A DNA stretch of 64,000 nt from Roseicella frigidaeris (GCF_003258945.1 NZ_QLIX01000016.1:1-64000), one strand, 5' to 3'. Positions 34,346-45,362 are shown, numbered from the stretch's first letter. The notes: a model not told the origin generated them from the sequence alone. Made by a program: numbers and translations.

Positions 34346-36919
34346 CTATTCATTCCGCAACAACGGCCCGGGCTTCGCGCGCAAGGCGAGGACGGTGCCG
34401 ATCTGCCCACAGGCCAGGGTGAGCAGCGTGCAGCCGAGCACCGTCGCCGCCAGGGTGCCGGGCAGCAGCGCCCAGTCGCCGCGCATCACCTGCGTCACCA
34501 CCGCCCAGGCGGCGAGGCTGCCGGCCAGCGCCGCCAGCAGCCCGGCCACCAGCCCGATCAGCGCGTACTCCACCAGCCAGGCGGCGCGGATCTGCGCCCG
34601 CGTCGCCCCCAGCGTCTTCAGCACCACCGCGTCGCGCACCCGCTGCCGCTGTCCGGCGGCGACGGCCCCGGCCAGCACCAGCAGCCCGGCCAGCAGGGTG
34701 ACGCCGCCGGTCGCCGACAGCGCGGTGCCGATCCGGCCCACCAGCGCCGCCACCGCCTCCAGCGCATCCCGCACCCGGATGCCGGAGATGTTGGGGAAGG
34801 CGTCGGTCAGCGCCCGCAGCACCGCCGCATCCTGCGCCGGGTCGCCGCGCAGCGTGGCGATGTTCGTGTGCGGCGCCGCCTCCAGCAGCCCCGGCGAGCC
34901 GACCAGGGTGAAGTTCATGCCAAGCCCGCGCCAGTCGACGGCGCGGAGGTTGGCCACCTGCAGCGGGATGTCCCGCCCGAGCACGTTGACGGTGATGCTG
35001 TCGCCGATCCCCACCCCCCAGCCGCGGGCGAGCCCGGCATCGAGCGAGAGCAGCGGCGGGCCGCGATAGTCCGGCGCCCACCACTGGCCCTCGACCAGCC
35101 GCGTCCCCTCGGGTGGCGTCGCGGCATAGGTGAGGCCGCGATCGCCGCGCAGCGCCCAGGCGCTCTCCTCGCTCACCGGCGCCCGCTCCGCCGGCACGCC
35201 CTTCAGCGCCACGATGCGGGCGCGGAGGCTCGGCACCTGCCGCACCTCGGTCACGCCCGGCAGGCCCCGCGCCAGCGCGGCGAAGCGCGGCGCCTGGTCG
35301 GGCTGGATATCGATGAAGAAGAAATTCGGTGCCCGCGCCGGCATCTCGGCGGCGAGCTGGCGGCGGAGATTGCCCTCGATCTGGGCGATGGCCGCGAGCG
35401 TCGTCAGCCCGATGCCGAGCGAGACGACCAGCAGCGCCGTCGGCGCCCCCGGCCGGTGCAGGTTGGCGAGGCCAAGCCGCCAGGCCGGCCGGCGCAGATG
35501 GCCGAGCCGCCGGGCCAACGCCGCCAGCCCCCAGGCGCCGGCGCGGAACAGCGCCAGCGCGGCGAGGGCGGCGGCGCAGAAGCCGAGGGCGAAGGCCCGG
35601 TCCTCGGCGGTGAGGACGATCAGCCCGACCAGCGCCGCCCCGGCGGCGAGGCTCAGCGCCAGCACGCCGCGCCCGGGCCAGGCGCCGTTGGGCTGCACCG
35701 CGTCGCGGAACAGCGCCGCCCCCGGGATGCGCGCCGCCCGGCCGAGCGGCCAGAGGGCGAAGGCCAGCGCGGTCAGCAGCCCGTAGAGGGCGGCGAGGGC
35801 AAGCGGCGCCGGATAGGGGGCGAGGCGCGGCGGCACCGGCAGGCTGCCGGCGAGCGCCTGCGCCGCCGCCCAGGTCAGCCCGTAGCCGGCCAGCAGCCCG
35901 ATCAGGATGCCGATGCCGGCCAGCGCCAGCACCTGCAGCAGATAGGTGAGGAAGACGACCGGGGCGGGCGCGCCGAGGCAGCGCAGCGTGGCGATGGAGC
36001 GCGCCCGCGCCTGCAGCCAGCCATGCACCCCGGTGGCGACGCCGATGCCGCCGACCAGCAGCGCGGTGAGCCCGGCCAGGGTGAGGAAGGCGGCGGCGCG
36101 GTCGAGGAAGCGGTTCACCCCCGGCTCGGCCTGGTCGGCGGTGCGGATCCGCCAGCCCTCGCCGGGGAAGGCGGCCCGCAGCGCGGCGGCGAAGCGGGCG
36201 CGGGAGGCGCCCTCGGGCAGGCGGATGCGGAGATCGTGCTGCACCAGCGCGCCCGGTTGCAGCAGCCGGGTGCGCTCCAGCATCGCGGTGGTGATCAAGG
36301 CGCGCGGGCCGAACAAGGCCGGGCTGGTCGCCTTGTCCGGCTCGGCGAGGATGCGGGCGGCGAAGCGGAAGCCCGCCTCGCCGAGGCGCACCGTGTCGCC
36401 GGCCACGAGGCCGAGCCGCTCCGCCACCAGCGGGTCGAGGGCGACGCGCGGGGCGTTCATCGCCGCCTCCGCCGCCGGCCCGCCCTGGAGGATCGGCACC
36501 GCGCCCATCTCCTGCGCCGTGCCGAGGGGGATGGGCGGGTCGAGCAGCAGCGCGCCATAGAGGGGATAGGCGGCATCCACCGCCTTCAGCTCGACCAGCA
36601 GCCGCTCGCCCGAGGGGGCGACCAGCATGGAGCGGAGCGTCACCGCCTCGGAGACCCGGCCGCCGCGCGCCTCGATCCAGGCGCGCGCCTCGGGCGGGGC
36701 GGGGCGGTTGCCGCTGCGCAGCTCGACATCGCCGCCGAGCAGCCGGGCGCCATCCGCCGCCAGCCCGGCGGCGATGCCGGCGCGGAGCGTGCCGACGGCG
36801 GCGATGGCCGCGACGCCGAGGGCGAGGCAGGCGAGGACGATCCGGAGCGAGCGGAGGCCGCCGCGCAATTCGCGGCGGGCGAGGCGGAAGGCGAGGCGAA
36901 GCTGGCCGGCGGGGCCCAA
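34346..36919 (-). CDS. FtsX-like ABC permease (YbbP type)
   Basis: An 857-residue membrane protein with the double FtsX-like permease organisation of YbbP/LolCE-related proteins: one N-terminal helix (IVLACLALGVAAIAAVGTL), a large periplasmic domain, two blocks of about four helices, a second periplasmic domain and a final three-helix FtsX block (VVLKTLGATRAQI). YbbP usually works with the ATPase YbbA and thioesterase TesA; no ATPase gene is adjacent here. The start was set at TTG 36919, which has AGGAG eight bases upstream. An ATG 147 bp further up has only low-complexity sequence. Confidence 0.85.
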   Translation of the reverse strand: MGPAGQLRLAFRLARRELRGGLRSLRIVLACLALGVAAIAAVGTLRAGIAAGLAADGARLLGGDVELRSGNRPAPPEARAWIEARGGRVSEAVTLRSMLVAPSGERLLVELKAVDAAYPLYGALLLDPPIPLGTAQEMGAVPILQGGPAAEAAMNAPRVALDPLVAERLGLVAGDTVRLGEAGFRFAARILAEPDKATSPALFGPRALITTAMLERTRLLQPGALVQHDLRIRLPEGASRARFAAALRAAFPGEGWRIRTADQAEPGVNRFLDRAAAFLTLAGLTALLVGGIGVATGVHGWLQARARSIATLRCLGAPAPVVFLTYLLQVLALAGIGILIGLLAGYGLTWAAAQALAGSLPVPPRLAPYPAPLALAALYGLLTALAFALWPLGRAARIPGAALFRDAVQPNGAWPGRGVLALSLAAGAALVGLIVLTAEDRAFALGFCAAALAALALFRAGAWGLAALARRLGHLRRPAWRLGLANLHRPGAPTALLVVSLGIGLTTLAAIAQIEGNLRRQLAAEMPARAPNFFFIDIQPDQAPRFAALARGLPGVTEVRQVPSLRARIVALKGVPAERAPVSEESAWALRGDRGLTYAATPPEGTRLVEGQWWAPDYRGPPLLSLDAGLARGWGVGIGDSITVNVLGRDIPLQVANLRAVDWRGLGMNFTLVGSPGLLEAAPHTNIATLRGDPAQDAAVLRALTDAFPNISGIRVRDALEAVAALVGRIGTALSATGGVTLLAGLLVLAGAVAAGQRQRVRDAVVLKTLGATRAQIRAAWLVEYALIGLVAGLLAALAGSLAAWAVVTQVMRGDWALLPGTLAATVLGCTLLTLACGQIGTVLALRAKPGPLLRNE

Positions 36920-37113
36920 GCGGGACGCTCCTGGTAAGGGGGGCCGCCCCCCGGATCCGCCACGCCGCGGGCGCCGGAAGGACGGCCTTGGGCAGGCAAA
37001 CGCGGCGGGCCGAAGACGTTCCTGGCGAGATAAGGCTCTTGCGGCCCGATCCAAGGCCGGCAACACAGGCGCGAGATTCGCGTTACGCGGCGGTAATTCG
37101 GGACAGAAGCAGA

Positions 37114-37896
37114 ATGGACAGCGAGATCGTCGTCGCCCTCATCGCCCTGATCGGCATGGAGGTGGTGCTGGGCATCGACAACCTGGTCTTCATCGCCATC
37201 CTCTCGAACCGCCTGCCGGAGCACCAGCGGGTGAAGGCGCGGCGGATCGGCCTTGGCCTCGCCGTGCTGATGCGCTTCGCCATGCTGGCCGGCACCGGCT
37301 GGCTGCTGAGCCTGACCCGGCCGCTCTTCGAGGTCTCCGGCATGGCGATCTCGGGCAAGGACCTCATCCTGCTGTCCGGCGGGCTGTTCCTGATCGGCAA
37401 GGCGACGATCGAGATCCACCACCGGGTCGATCCCGCCAGCCAGGAGGCGACGACGGTGGCGAATGCCGCCATGGCGCTGTTCTGGCCCACCGTCTTCCAG
37501 ATCCTGCTGCTCGACATGGTCTTCTCGGTGGATTCCATCCTGGCCGCGGTGGCGCTGACCCGCGAGTACTGGGTGATCGCCACCGCCATCGTCGTCTCGG
37601 TGCTGGCCATGCTGCTCTCGATGGACGCGCTCTCGCGCTTCATGGAGCGCAACCCGACGGTGGTGATGCTGGCGCTGGCCTTCCTGGTGATGATCGGCAT
37701 GGTGCTGGTGGCGGAGGGGCTCGGCTTCCACGTGCCGAAGGGCTTCGTCTACGTCGCCATGGCCTTCGCCGCGGCGGTGGAGGGGCTGAACCTGCTGGCC
37801 AAGCGGGCCGGGCGCGGCCGGCGCGCCGGCAGCCCCCCCAAGGCGCCGGCGAAGACGGTGGTGGCGGAGGCCGCGCCGGGCGAGACGCCGCGCTAG
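37114..37896 (+). CDS. TerC-family membrane protein
   Basis: A 260-residue integral membrane protein with about seven helices. The two TerC acidic motifs are GIDNLVFIAIL (near residues 20-30) and VFSVDSILAAV. TerC proteins are linked to manganese export at sites of protein secretion and to tellurite resistance. The ATG at 37114 begins the family N-terminus (MDSEIVVALIALIGMEVVLG); the upstream in-frame extension is Arg-rich. Its C-terminal tail is basic and Pro-rich. No yybP-ykoY manganese riboswitch was recognised upstream. Confidence 0.9.
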   Translation: MDSEIVVALIALIGMEVVLGIDNLVFIAILSNRLPEHQRVKARRIGLGLAVLMRFAMLAGTGWLLSLTRPLFEVSGMAISGKDLILLSGGLFLIGKATIEIHHRVDPASQEATTVANAAMALFWPTVFQILLLDMVFSVDSILAAVALTREYWVIATAIVVSVLAMLLSMDALSRFMERNPTVVMLALAFLVMIGMVLVAEGLGFHVPKGFVYVAMAFAAAVEGLNLLAKRAGRGRRAGSPPKAPAKTVVAEAAPGETPR

Positions 37897-38000
37897 AGCA
37901 GATCCTGTCCGGATGACCTCATCCGGACAGGTGAAGATGCTCTGAAAACAATAGTCTGGGGCGCTCCTCCTGAACCGGTGTTCAGGAGGAGTGCCCTAGG
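37895..38000 (+). repeat. Hairpin repeat family B, copy 3
   Basis: The best-formed copy. The first hairpin pairs CCTGTCCGGATGA (37904-37916) with TCATCCGGACAGG (37919-37931), 13 perfect pairs. The linker GTGAAGATGCTCTGAAAACA follows, then ATAGTCTGGGGCG. The second hairpin pairs CTCCTCCTGAAC (37964-37975) with GTTCAGGAGGAG (37980-37991), 12 perfect pairs with a CGGT loop. It lies between the convergent terC and SDR genes. Confidence 0.85.
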
Positions 38001-38003
38001 CGG

Positions 38004-38840
38004 TCACCCCACCCCCGGCAGCATCCCCTTGGCCGGCGCCATGGCGAAGAGCGCGGCGCGCAGCCCGGGCGGCAGCGCCCCGCCCAGCCGCGCCGCGAGG
38101 TAGATTGGCCAGGGGAAGGCGATCCGCAGCCGGCCGGCGGCGATGCCGGCCAGCGCCCGCCGCGCCGCCTCCCCGGGCTCCATCAGCAGCGGCATGGGGA
38201 AGCGGTTGGCCGCCGTCATCGGGGTGCGGATATAGCCGGGGCAGACGGCGTGCAGCCGGATGCCGCGGCGGCGCTCGGTGGCGTCCAGCGCCTCCGCCCA
38301 GCGCTGCACCGCCGCCTTGCTGGCGCAATAGGCCGGCGCCCCGGGCACCGCAATGAAGGCGGCGATGGAGGCGATGACGGCGACCCTGCCGCGCAGCCCC
38401 CCCGACCCCGGCGCCTGGGCGGCCATGGCGTCGATCGCCGGCAACGCGGTGTTCAGCGCCCCGGTCACATTGGTCTCGAAGATCGCCCGCGCCTGCTCCG
38501 GCGGCTCCGTCGCGCCGCCGGTGCCGGCCGAGATGCCGGCATTGGCGATGACCAGGTCGAGCCGCCCCGCCCCGGCGATCCAGCCCCGCATCGCCGCGGC
38601 GTCGCGCACATCGATGGCTTGCGGCAGGGCGGTGGCACCGGCGGCGCGGCAGGCCTCGGCGGTCGCCTCGAGTCGGGCCGCGTCCCGCCCGCCGAGATGC
38701 AGCACCGCCCCCGGCCGGGCGCAGGCGAGCGCCAGGGCCTGGCCGATGCCGGAGGAGGCGCCGGTCAGCAGCACGTGCCGCCAGGGGTGGTCCGGCCGCG
38801 TCGCCCCGCCCGTCGCCTGCTGCTGCCGCATCGCTTGCAT
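38004..38840 (-). CDS. SDR-family oxidoreductase
   Basis: A 278-residue short-chain dehydrogenase. TGASSGIGQ near residue 26 binds the cofactor dinucleotide, with NAG in the expected place. The catalytic Ser lies in VIASIAAF and the Tyr/Lys in YCASK. The C-terminal hydrophobic PWPIYLAARLGGAL suggests membrane association, as in DltE/YqjQ-like SDRs acting on lipids. The substrate is unknown. The start is MQAMRQ at 38840, or the second Met at 38831. It is divergent from yicC with only 30 bp between start codons, so the two promoters overlap the coding regions. Confidence 0.87.
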   Translation of the reverse strand: MQAMRQQQATGGATRPDHPWRHVLLTGASSGIGQALALACARPGAVLHLGGRDAARLEATAEACRAAGATALPQAIDVRDAAAMRGWIAGAGRLDLVIANAGISAGTGGATEPPEQARAIFETNVTGALNTALPAIDAMAAQAPGSGGLRGRVAVIASIAAFIAVPGAPAYCASKAAVQRWAEALDATERRRGIRLHAVCPGYIRTPMTAANRFPMPLLMEPGEAARRALAGIAAGRLRIAFPWPIYLAARLGGALPPGLRAALFAMAPAKGMLPGVG

Positions 38841-38870
38841 CCGATCCCCCGAGGCGGGAGAAACCGCCCG

Positions 38871-39770
38871 ATGGGCACCCTTATGAGCATGACCGGCTTC
38901 GCGCGCGAGAGCGGGCACCTCCCGGACGGCGCCGCCTTCGCCTGGGAGATCCGCAGCGTGAACGGCCGCGGCCTCGATCTCCGCCTGCGCCTGCCGGGCG
39001 GCCAGGAGGCGCTGGAGCCGGCGCTGCGGGAGGCGACCACCCGGCGCCTGAAGCGCGGCAACGTCTCGGCGACCCTCACCCTGAAGCGGGAGGAGCGGCC
39101 GCGGCTGGCCGTCGACCCGGCGGCGCTCGACCAGGCGCTGCACCTCGCCCTCGACCTCGCCGCCCGCATCCCCGGGGCGCCGCCGCCGCGCCCCGAGGCG
39201 CTGCTGGCCCTGCCCGGCGTGCTGCGGGCCGAGACGGCGGAGAGCGACGAGGCGGCGGAGGCGGCGCGGCGCGGCGCCCTCGCCGCCGCCTTCGAGGCGG
39301 CGCTGGCCGGCCTGGTCGCGGCGCGGCAGGCCGAGGGTGGCAAGCTCCGCGCCATCCTGGCCGGGCTGCTGGACGAGATCGCCGCGCTGCGCGAGGCTGC
39401 GGCGGCCGAGGCGGCCGGCCAGCCCGAGGCGCAGCGGGCCCGGCTGCTGGAGCAGGTGGCGGGGCTGCTCGGCGAGGGCGGCATCGCCCGCATGCCGCCG
39501 GAGCGGCTGGCGCAGGAGGTGGCGCTGCTGGCGCAGAAATCCGATGTCCGGGAGGAGCTGGACCGGCTCGCCGCCCATATCGAGGCGGCGCGGGCGCTGC
39601 TCGCCGCGGGCGAGGGGGCGGGGCGCAAGCTCGATTTCCTGACCCAGGAATTCGTGCGCGAGGCCAATACCCTCTGCGCCAAATCCGCGACGGTGCCGCT
39701 GACGCGCATCGGCCTCGACCTCAAGGCGGCCATCGAGCGGCTGCGGGAGCAGGCGGCGAATGTCGAATGA
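38871..39770 (+). CDS. yicC: YicC-family endoribonuclease
   Basis: A 299-residue YicC protein, recently linked to endoribonuclease activity and RNA turnover. The N-terminal SMTGFARE and RSVNGRGLDLRLRLP and the C-terminal DUF1732 segment (GRKLDFLTQEFVREANTLCAKS) are diagnostic. yicC is very often next to gmk, and here gmk overlaps its last 11 bp. The start is ATG 38871 (MGTLMSMTGF); ATG 38883, giving MSMTGF, is also possible. Confidence 0.93.
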   Translation: MGTLMSMTGFARESGHLPDGAAFAWEIRSVNGRGLDLRLRLPGGQEALEPALREATTRRLKRGNVSATLTLKREERPRLAVDPAALDQALHLALDLAARIPGAPPPRPEALLALPGVLRAETAESDEAAEAARRGALAAAFEAALAGLVAARQAEGGKLRAILAGLLDEIAALREAAAAEAAGQPEAQRARLLEQVAGLLGEGGIARMPPERLAQEVALLAQKSDVREELDRLAAHIEAARALLAAGEGAGRKLDFLTQEFVREANTLCAKSATVPLTRIGLDLKAAIERLREQAANVE

Positions 39771-40428
39771 GCAGCGGCGCGGCCCTGCCCCGCCGGGGAT
39801 GACGCAGCCCGGGCGGCGGGGGCTCTGCCTGGTCCTCGCCGCGGCCCCGGGGGGCGGCAAGACCAGCGTCTCGCGCGCCCTGCTGGCGACCGAGCCGGAG
39901 CTCTCCCTCTCCGTCAGCGCCACCACGCGGTCGCCGCGGCCGGGGGAGCAGGACGGGCTGCACTACCATTTCCGCACCCCGGAGGCCTTCGCCGCCGGCG
40001 TCGCGGCGGGCGAGTTCCTCGAGCATGCAAGTTTCCTCGGCCACGCCTATGGCACGCCGCGGGCGCCGGTGGAGCAGGCGCTGGCCGCCGGCCAGGACGT
40101 GCTCTTCGACATCGAGTGGCAGGGCCACCGCCAGCTCAAGGCCTCGATGCCGGACGATGTCGTCGGCATCTTCCTGCTGCCGCCGAGCCTCGCCGAGCTG
40201 GAGCGGCGCATGCGCGGCCGCGGCCAGGACGCCGAGGAGGAGATCGCCCGGCGCATGCAGGCGGCCCGCACCGAGATGGAGCACTGGGACGAGTTCGACC
40301 ACGTGCTGGTGAACGAGGATTTCGCGACGACCGTCGCCGCGGTGCGCGCCGTGCTGCATGCCGCGCGCACCCATCGCAACCGTCAGCCCTGGCTCGCCGG
40401 CTTCGTCAGCGGCCTGCTGCGCGGCTGA
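39760..40428 (+). CDS. gmk: Guanylate kinase
   Basis: A 222-residue guanylate kinase that phosphorylates GMP and dGMP to the diphosphates, an essential step in nucleotide supply. The P-loop is APGGGKTS, a variant of the usual GPSGAGKS. SATTRSPRPGE, the GMP-binding YHF/F...GEFLEHA segment, YGTP and DIEWQGHRQLK are conserved. The N-terminus is about 20 residues longer than E. coli Gmk and may begin at Met14. It overlaps yicC by 11 bp and is translationally coupled to it. Confidence 0.95.
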   Translation: MSNEQRRGPAPPGMTQPGRRGLCLVLAAAPGGGKTSVSRALLATEPELSLSVSATTRSPRPGEQDGLHYHFRTPEAFAAGVAAGEFLEHASFLGHAYGTPRAPVEQALAAGQDVLFDIEWQGHRQLKASMPDDVVGIFLLPPSLAELERRMRGRGQDAEEEIARRMQAARTEMEHWDEFDHVLVNEDFATTVAAVRAVLHAARTHRNRQPWLAGFVSGLLRG

Positions 40429-40444
40429 GGCCGCGCCGCCTGCC

Positions 40445-40963
40445 TCAGCCCAGCATCTGCGCCAGCTCCTGCAGCATCACCAGGTGCTGCTGGATCGAGA
40501 CCCGGGCGAGGGCGGCGATGTGCTGCGTGTCCTCGCTGCGGTTGGTGTTCTCCAGATAGCCCTGCTGCACCAGCAGCAGCGCTTGGTGCTGCTGGATCTG
40601 GCCGAGCACATAGGCGCGGTCGAAGGCGGCGCCCTGCTGCGCCTGCAGGGTTTGCAGCACCGCCGCGTGGTCGGCGTCGAGCTTGACCGGCGCGGGGTTC
40701 TCGGAGTTCGTCAGCACCTGCGCGAGCACGGTCTGCTCGGCGATCTCGAAGCCGGCGAACTGCTTCACCTGCCGGTGCTGCGCCCGCTGCAGCGCGAGCT
40801 GGCTGGTTTCCTTCGACAGGCTGCCGCCCATCAGCGTGCGGCTCTTATACTCGCCCGGCGAGACGCGCGGCACGGTGGCCACCTGCGCGGCGGCGAGGCG
40901 GGGCGCGAGGGAGAGCGCGGCGAGGCCGGCGGAGCCGAGCAGGGCGATGCGACGATCCATCAT
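40445..40963 (-). CDS. DUF4142-like exported protein
   Basis: A 172-residue exported protein: signal peptide RRIALLGSAGLAALSLAPRLAAA, then an all-helical ferritin-like DUF4142 domain (SLSKETSQLALQRAQHRQVKQFA; EIAEQTVLAQVL; HAAVLQTLQAQQGAAFDRAYV; HIAALARVSIQQHLVMLQEL). The histidines are arranged along the helices, but no metal-binding role is proven for this family. GGAAGG lies 7 bases before the first of two adjacent ATGs. The gene converges on gmk with 16 bp between stops. Confidence 0.88.
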   Translation of the reverse strand: MMDRRIALLGSAGLAALSLAPRLAAAQVATVPRVSPGEYKSRTLMGGSLSKETSQLALQRAQHRQVKQFAGFEIAEQTVLAQVLTNSENPAPVKLDADHAAVLQTLQAQQGAAFDRAYVLGQIQQHQALLLVQQGYLENTNRSEDTQHIAALARVSIQQHLVMLQELAQMLG

Positions 40964-41245
40964 GGTCTGTCCTTCCAGAGGGGGCCCGCGGCGGGCGCGG
41001 GCCATGCCGGCCAGAACGGCGTCGCGGCGCGCCGGTTCGGCGGGCCGGCCGAGGGCGGTGGAAAACCATTGTGGGAACCCCCGCAAAGCTGGAAGGTTTG
41101 CGCTTGCCTGCTGCCGGAGGTTGTCCCGTGAAGACCTTCCTCGTCGCGCTGGCGGCCGGGCGGCACCGCCCGCCGGGCCTGTCCTCGACCGCCGCGCGCC
41201 GCGCCCGCCATGGGCCGGGCCATGGGCTGGGCCGGGACTGAGCGC

Positions 41246-42817
<1,572 letters not shown>

Positions 42818-42900
42818 GCGGCGGCGCCGCATCCCCGGCCGTGCAACGGCGCCGCCGGCCTCGCGTTCGAAGCCGAGGACCGCAAGGGGAGAGACGCCAC

Positions 42901-43263
42901 ATGGTCACGCGTCAGGACGCCGGCGACATCGCGTCCCGCATCATCGTCTCCGGGCACCAGGTCGCAGTCGGCGAGGCGCTGCGCGACCACGCCACCGAGG
43001 CGCTCGACGACCTGTCCCGCAAGTATTTCGGCGGTGCCGAGGACATCGCCTGCACCTTCTCCCGCACCGGCGATGGCGGCTTCGGCTGCGCCATCCGGGT
43101 GCATAGCGGCAAGGGCCTGCATTTCGACGGCGAGGCGGAGCACGCGGCGGCGCCGGCCGCCTTCAACCTGGCGCTGGAGCGGGTGGCGAAGCAGCTCCGC
43201 CGCCGCAAGCGGGAGCTGCGCGAGGACAAGCCGGTGAACCCGACCCGCGACGGCGTGCTGTAG
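42901..43263 (+). CDS. hpf: Short ribosome hibernation factor (HPF/RaiA)
   Basis: A 120-residue HPF/RaiA domain. IIVSGHQVAVGEALRDHATEALDDLSRKYF matches the N-terminal strand-helix, and ALERVAKQLRRRKRELRED is the basic C-terminal helix that contacts 16S rRNA. It binds the 30S decoding site and silences ribosomes under stress. Long HPFs of many Alphaproteobacteria have an extra C-terminal dimerisation domain of about 60 residues; it is absent here. The ATG at 42901 follows AAGGGGAGAG. phaC follows 160 bp downstream on the same strand. Confidence 0.88.
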   Translation: MVTRQDAGDIASRIIVSGHQVAVGEALRDHATEALDDLSRKYFGGAEDIACTFSRTGDGGFGCAIRVHSGKGLHFDGEAEHAAAPAAFNLALERVAKQLRRRKRELREDKPVNPTRDGVL

Positions 43264-43425
43264 CGCCGGCGCGTCCCGGCGGATGCCGATGATGGTTGTC
43301 TGGCCCCCGCAGGGCCGGGCACCATGCGGCCGTGACGCGGGCGGCAGCGCCCGGCACATCGCCGGCTGCCCATGAGCCAGGACGGCGCAACGCGGCAGCC
43401 GGGACAGGGCAGGGAGGAGAAGGCC

Positions 43426-45315
43426 ATGGCCGACCAGGACACCGGCAGGAATGCGGCAGCGGCGGGGTTCGGCACGATCCCGGGCGCGGAGGCGATGCTG
43501 GCCTCGCTCGCCTCCTGGACCGCCGCGATGCCGCAGGCCTCGGCCGCGGGGGCGCTGAGCGACGCGACCCTGGCCGAGGCATTGCGCCAGGCCAAGACGC
43601 TGACCGACCGCGACCCGCTGCTGCGCTCGGTCGATGCGATGTGGAACGCCAACCCGCTGCGGGAGGTGATCCCGGTCGATTGGGGCGAGGTGGCGCGGGC
43701 GCTGCGCCTCGTCTGGATGCAGTCGCTCTCCGACCCGGCCTCGACCTTCGCCTCGGCCACCGCGCTCGGCGCCAATGTCTGGCGCGCCGCGCTCGATGCC
43801 TGGACCGAGGCCGGGCAGCGCTGGCTCGGGGATGTCGCGCCGGAGGCCAAGGCCAGCGCCGACAAGCGCTTCGCCGCGCCGGAATGGCAGGCCAACCCGG
43901 TCTTCCGCACCTTGAAGGAGGCCTATCTGCACGCCTCCGACTGGCTGTTGCAGCGCGGCAAGGCGAGCGCCGGCCTCGACCCGGCGGAGCGGCAGCGGCT
44001 GGAGTTCCACCTGCGGCAATTCGTCGATGCGATGAGCCCGACCCTGCTGCTGGCGAGCAACCCCGTGGCGCTGAAGCGGGCGATGGAGACGGGCGGCGCC
44101 AGCCTGGCCAGCGGCGCGCGCAACCTGCTCGAGGACGTGCAGGCCGGCCGCCTCTCCATGGTCGATGCCAAGGCCTTCGCGCCGGGGCGCAACCTGGCGA
44201 TGACGCCGGGCAAGGTGGTGCACCGGAACAAGCTCGTCGAGCTGATCCAGTACGCGCCGCAGACCGAGACGGTGCATGCCCGTCCGCTGCTGATCCTGCC
44301 GCCCTGGATCAACAAGTTCTACATCATGGACATGCAGCCGAAGAACAGCCTCATCGGCTTCCTGGTGAAGCAGGGCTTCACCGTCTTCGTCGTGTCCTGG
44401 AAGAATCCCGACGCCTCGATGGAGGAGACCAGCATCGAGGACTACATGGATCTCGGCGTGCTCGAGACCAGCGACGTGGTGCGCGAGATCACCGGCAGCG
44501 ACACGCTGAACGTCATGGGCTACTGCATCGGCGGCACCCTGCTGGCGATGGTGCTGGCCTGGCTCGCCGCCGGCGGCGACAAGCGCTTCGCCTCGGCGAC
44601 CTTCATGGTCTCGCTGCAGGACTTCTCGCGCGTCGGCGACACGGCGGTGTTTCTCGGCGAGGGCGCGATCGATTCCATCGAGGCGCAGATGATGCAGCGC
44701 GGCTACCTCGACAGCCGCGAGATGTCGAACATGTTCAACCTGCTGCGCTCGAACGACCTGATCTGGGCGAATGTCGTCAACAACTACCTGCTCGGCGAGA
44801 AGCCGCCGGCCTTCGACCTGCTCTACTGGAACAGCGACGGCACGCGGATGTGCCGCGCCGCGCATGCCTGGTACCTGCGCAACACCTATGTCGACAACAA
44901 CCTGATCACCCCGGGCCGCATCGTGCTGAAGGGCCGGCCGCTCGACCTCGGCGCCATCAAGCAGGACATCTACGCCGTCGGCGCCGAGAAGGACCACATC
45001 GTGCCCTGGGACGCCGCCTGGCAGATCACCCGGCTCGCCGGCGGCAAGGTGCGCTACATCCTCGGCTCCTCCGGCCACATCGCCGGCATCATCAACCCGC
45101 CCGGCGGCAAGGGCAGCTACTGGACCTCCGACGAGCCGGCGAAGACCGCCGAGACCTGGCGCCGCGGCGCCACCAAGCATGACGGGAGCTGGTGGCATGA
45201 CTGGGCCGCCTGGCTGGCCCAGCATGCCGGGCGCAAGGGGAAGCCGCCCGCCCTCGGCAGCGCGGCGCATCCGCCGCTCGCCGACGCGCCGGGCACCTAC
45301 GTGCTGGAGAAGTAG
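43426..45315 (+). CDS. phaC: Class I polyhydroxyalkanoate synthase
   Basis: A 629-residue PhaC that polymerises 3-hydroxyacyl-CoA into storage polyester at the granule surface. The catalytic triad is Cys367 in the lipase-like box GYCIGG, Asp523 (EKDHIVP) and His551 (SGHIAG). The PhaC N-terminal domain (NPLREVIPVDWGEVARALRLVW) and PPWINKFYIMDMQPKNS are conserved. It is somewhat longer at the N-terminus than Ralstonia PhaC. The ATG at 43426 follows AGGGAGGAGAAGG. No phaA, phaB or phasin gene is in the window. Confidence 0.95.
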   Translation: MADQDTGRNAAAAGFGTIPGAEAMLASLASWTAAMPQASAAGALSDATLAEALRQAKTLTDRDPLLRSVDAMWNANPLREVIPVDWGEVARALRLVWMQSLSDPASTFASATALGANVWRAALDAWTEAGQRWLGDVAPEAKASADKRFAAPEWQANPVFRTLKEAYLHASDWLLQRGKASAGLDPAERQRLEFHLRQFVDAMSPTLLLASNPVALKRAMETGGASLASGARNLLEDVQAGRLSMVDAKAFAPGRNLAMTPGKVVHRNKLVELIQYAPQTETVHARPLLILPPWINKFYIMDMQPKNSLIGFLVKQGFTVFVVSWKNPDASMEETSIEDYMDLGVLETSDVVREITGSDTLNVMGYCIGGTLLAMVLAWLAAGGDKRFASATFMVSLQDFSRVGDTAVFLGEGAIDSIEAQMMQRGYLDSREMSNMFNLLRSNDLIWANVVNNYLLGEKPPAFDLLYWNSDGTRMCRAAHAWYLRNTYVDNNLITPGRIVLKGRPLDLGAIKQDIYAVGAEKDHIVPWDAAWQITRLAGGKVRYILGSSGHIAGIINPPGGKGSYWTSDEPAKTAETWRRGATKHDGSWWHDWAAWLAQHAGRKGKPPALGSAAHPPLADAPGTYVLEK

Positions 45316-45328
45316 GGCGCGGCATCGC

Positions 45329-45362
45329 CGGCCGATCCTTGGGCTTTGGCAAGGATCGGCCG
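45329..45362. terminator. Perfect 13-bp hairpin after phaC
   Basis: CGGCCGATCCTTG (45329-45341) and CAAGGATCGGCCG (45350-45362) pair completely around the loop GGCTTTGG, 14 bp after the phaC stop. No U tract follows on either strand, but it is the obvious end of the phaC transcript. Confidence 0.7.

Noticed and set aside
36920-37066. Upstream ATG for the FtsX-like permease
   Set aside because: The added 49 residues are Arg/Pro-rich, and the TTG at 36919 has a well-spaced AGGAG.
36960-37113. Possible yybP-ykoY manganese riboswitch upstream of terC
   Set aside because: The conserved loop sequences of that riboswitch were not found; only generic GC-rich inverted repeats are present.
41129-41245. 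Small GTG-initiated frame before the second GH13 gene (KTFLVALAAGRHRPPG)
   Set aside because: Only about 35 residues, no homology recognised and Arg-rich; more likely untranslated leader of the glucosidase gene.
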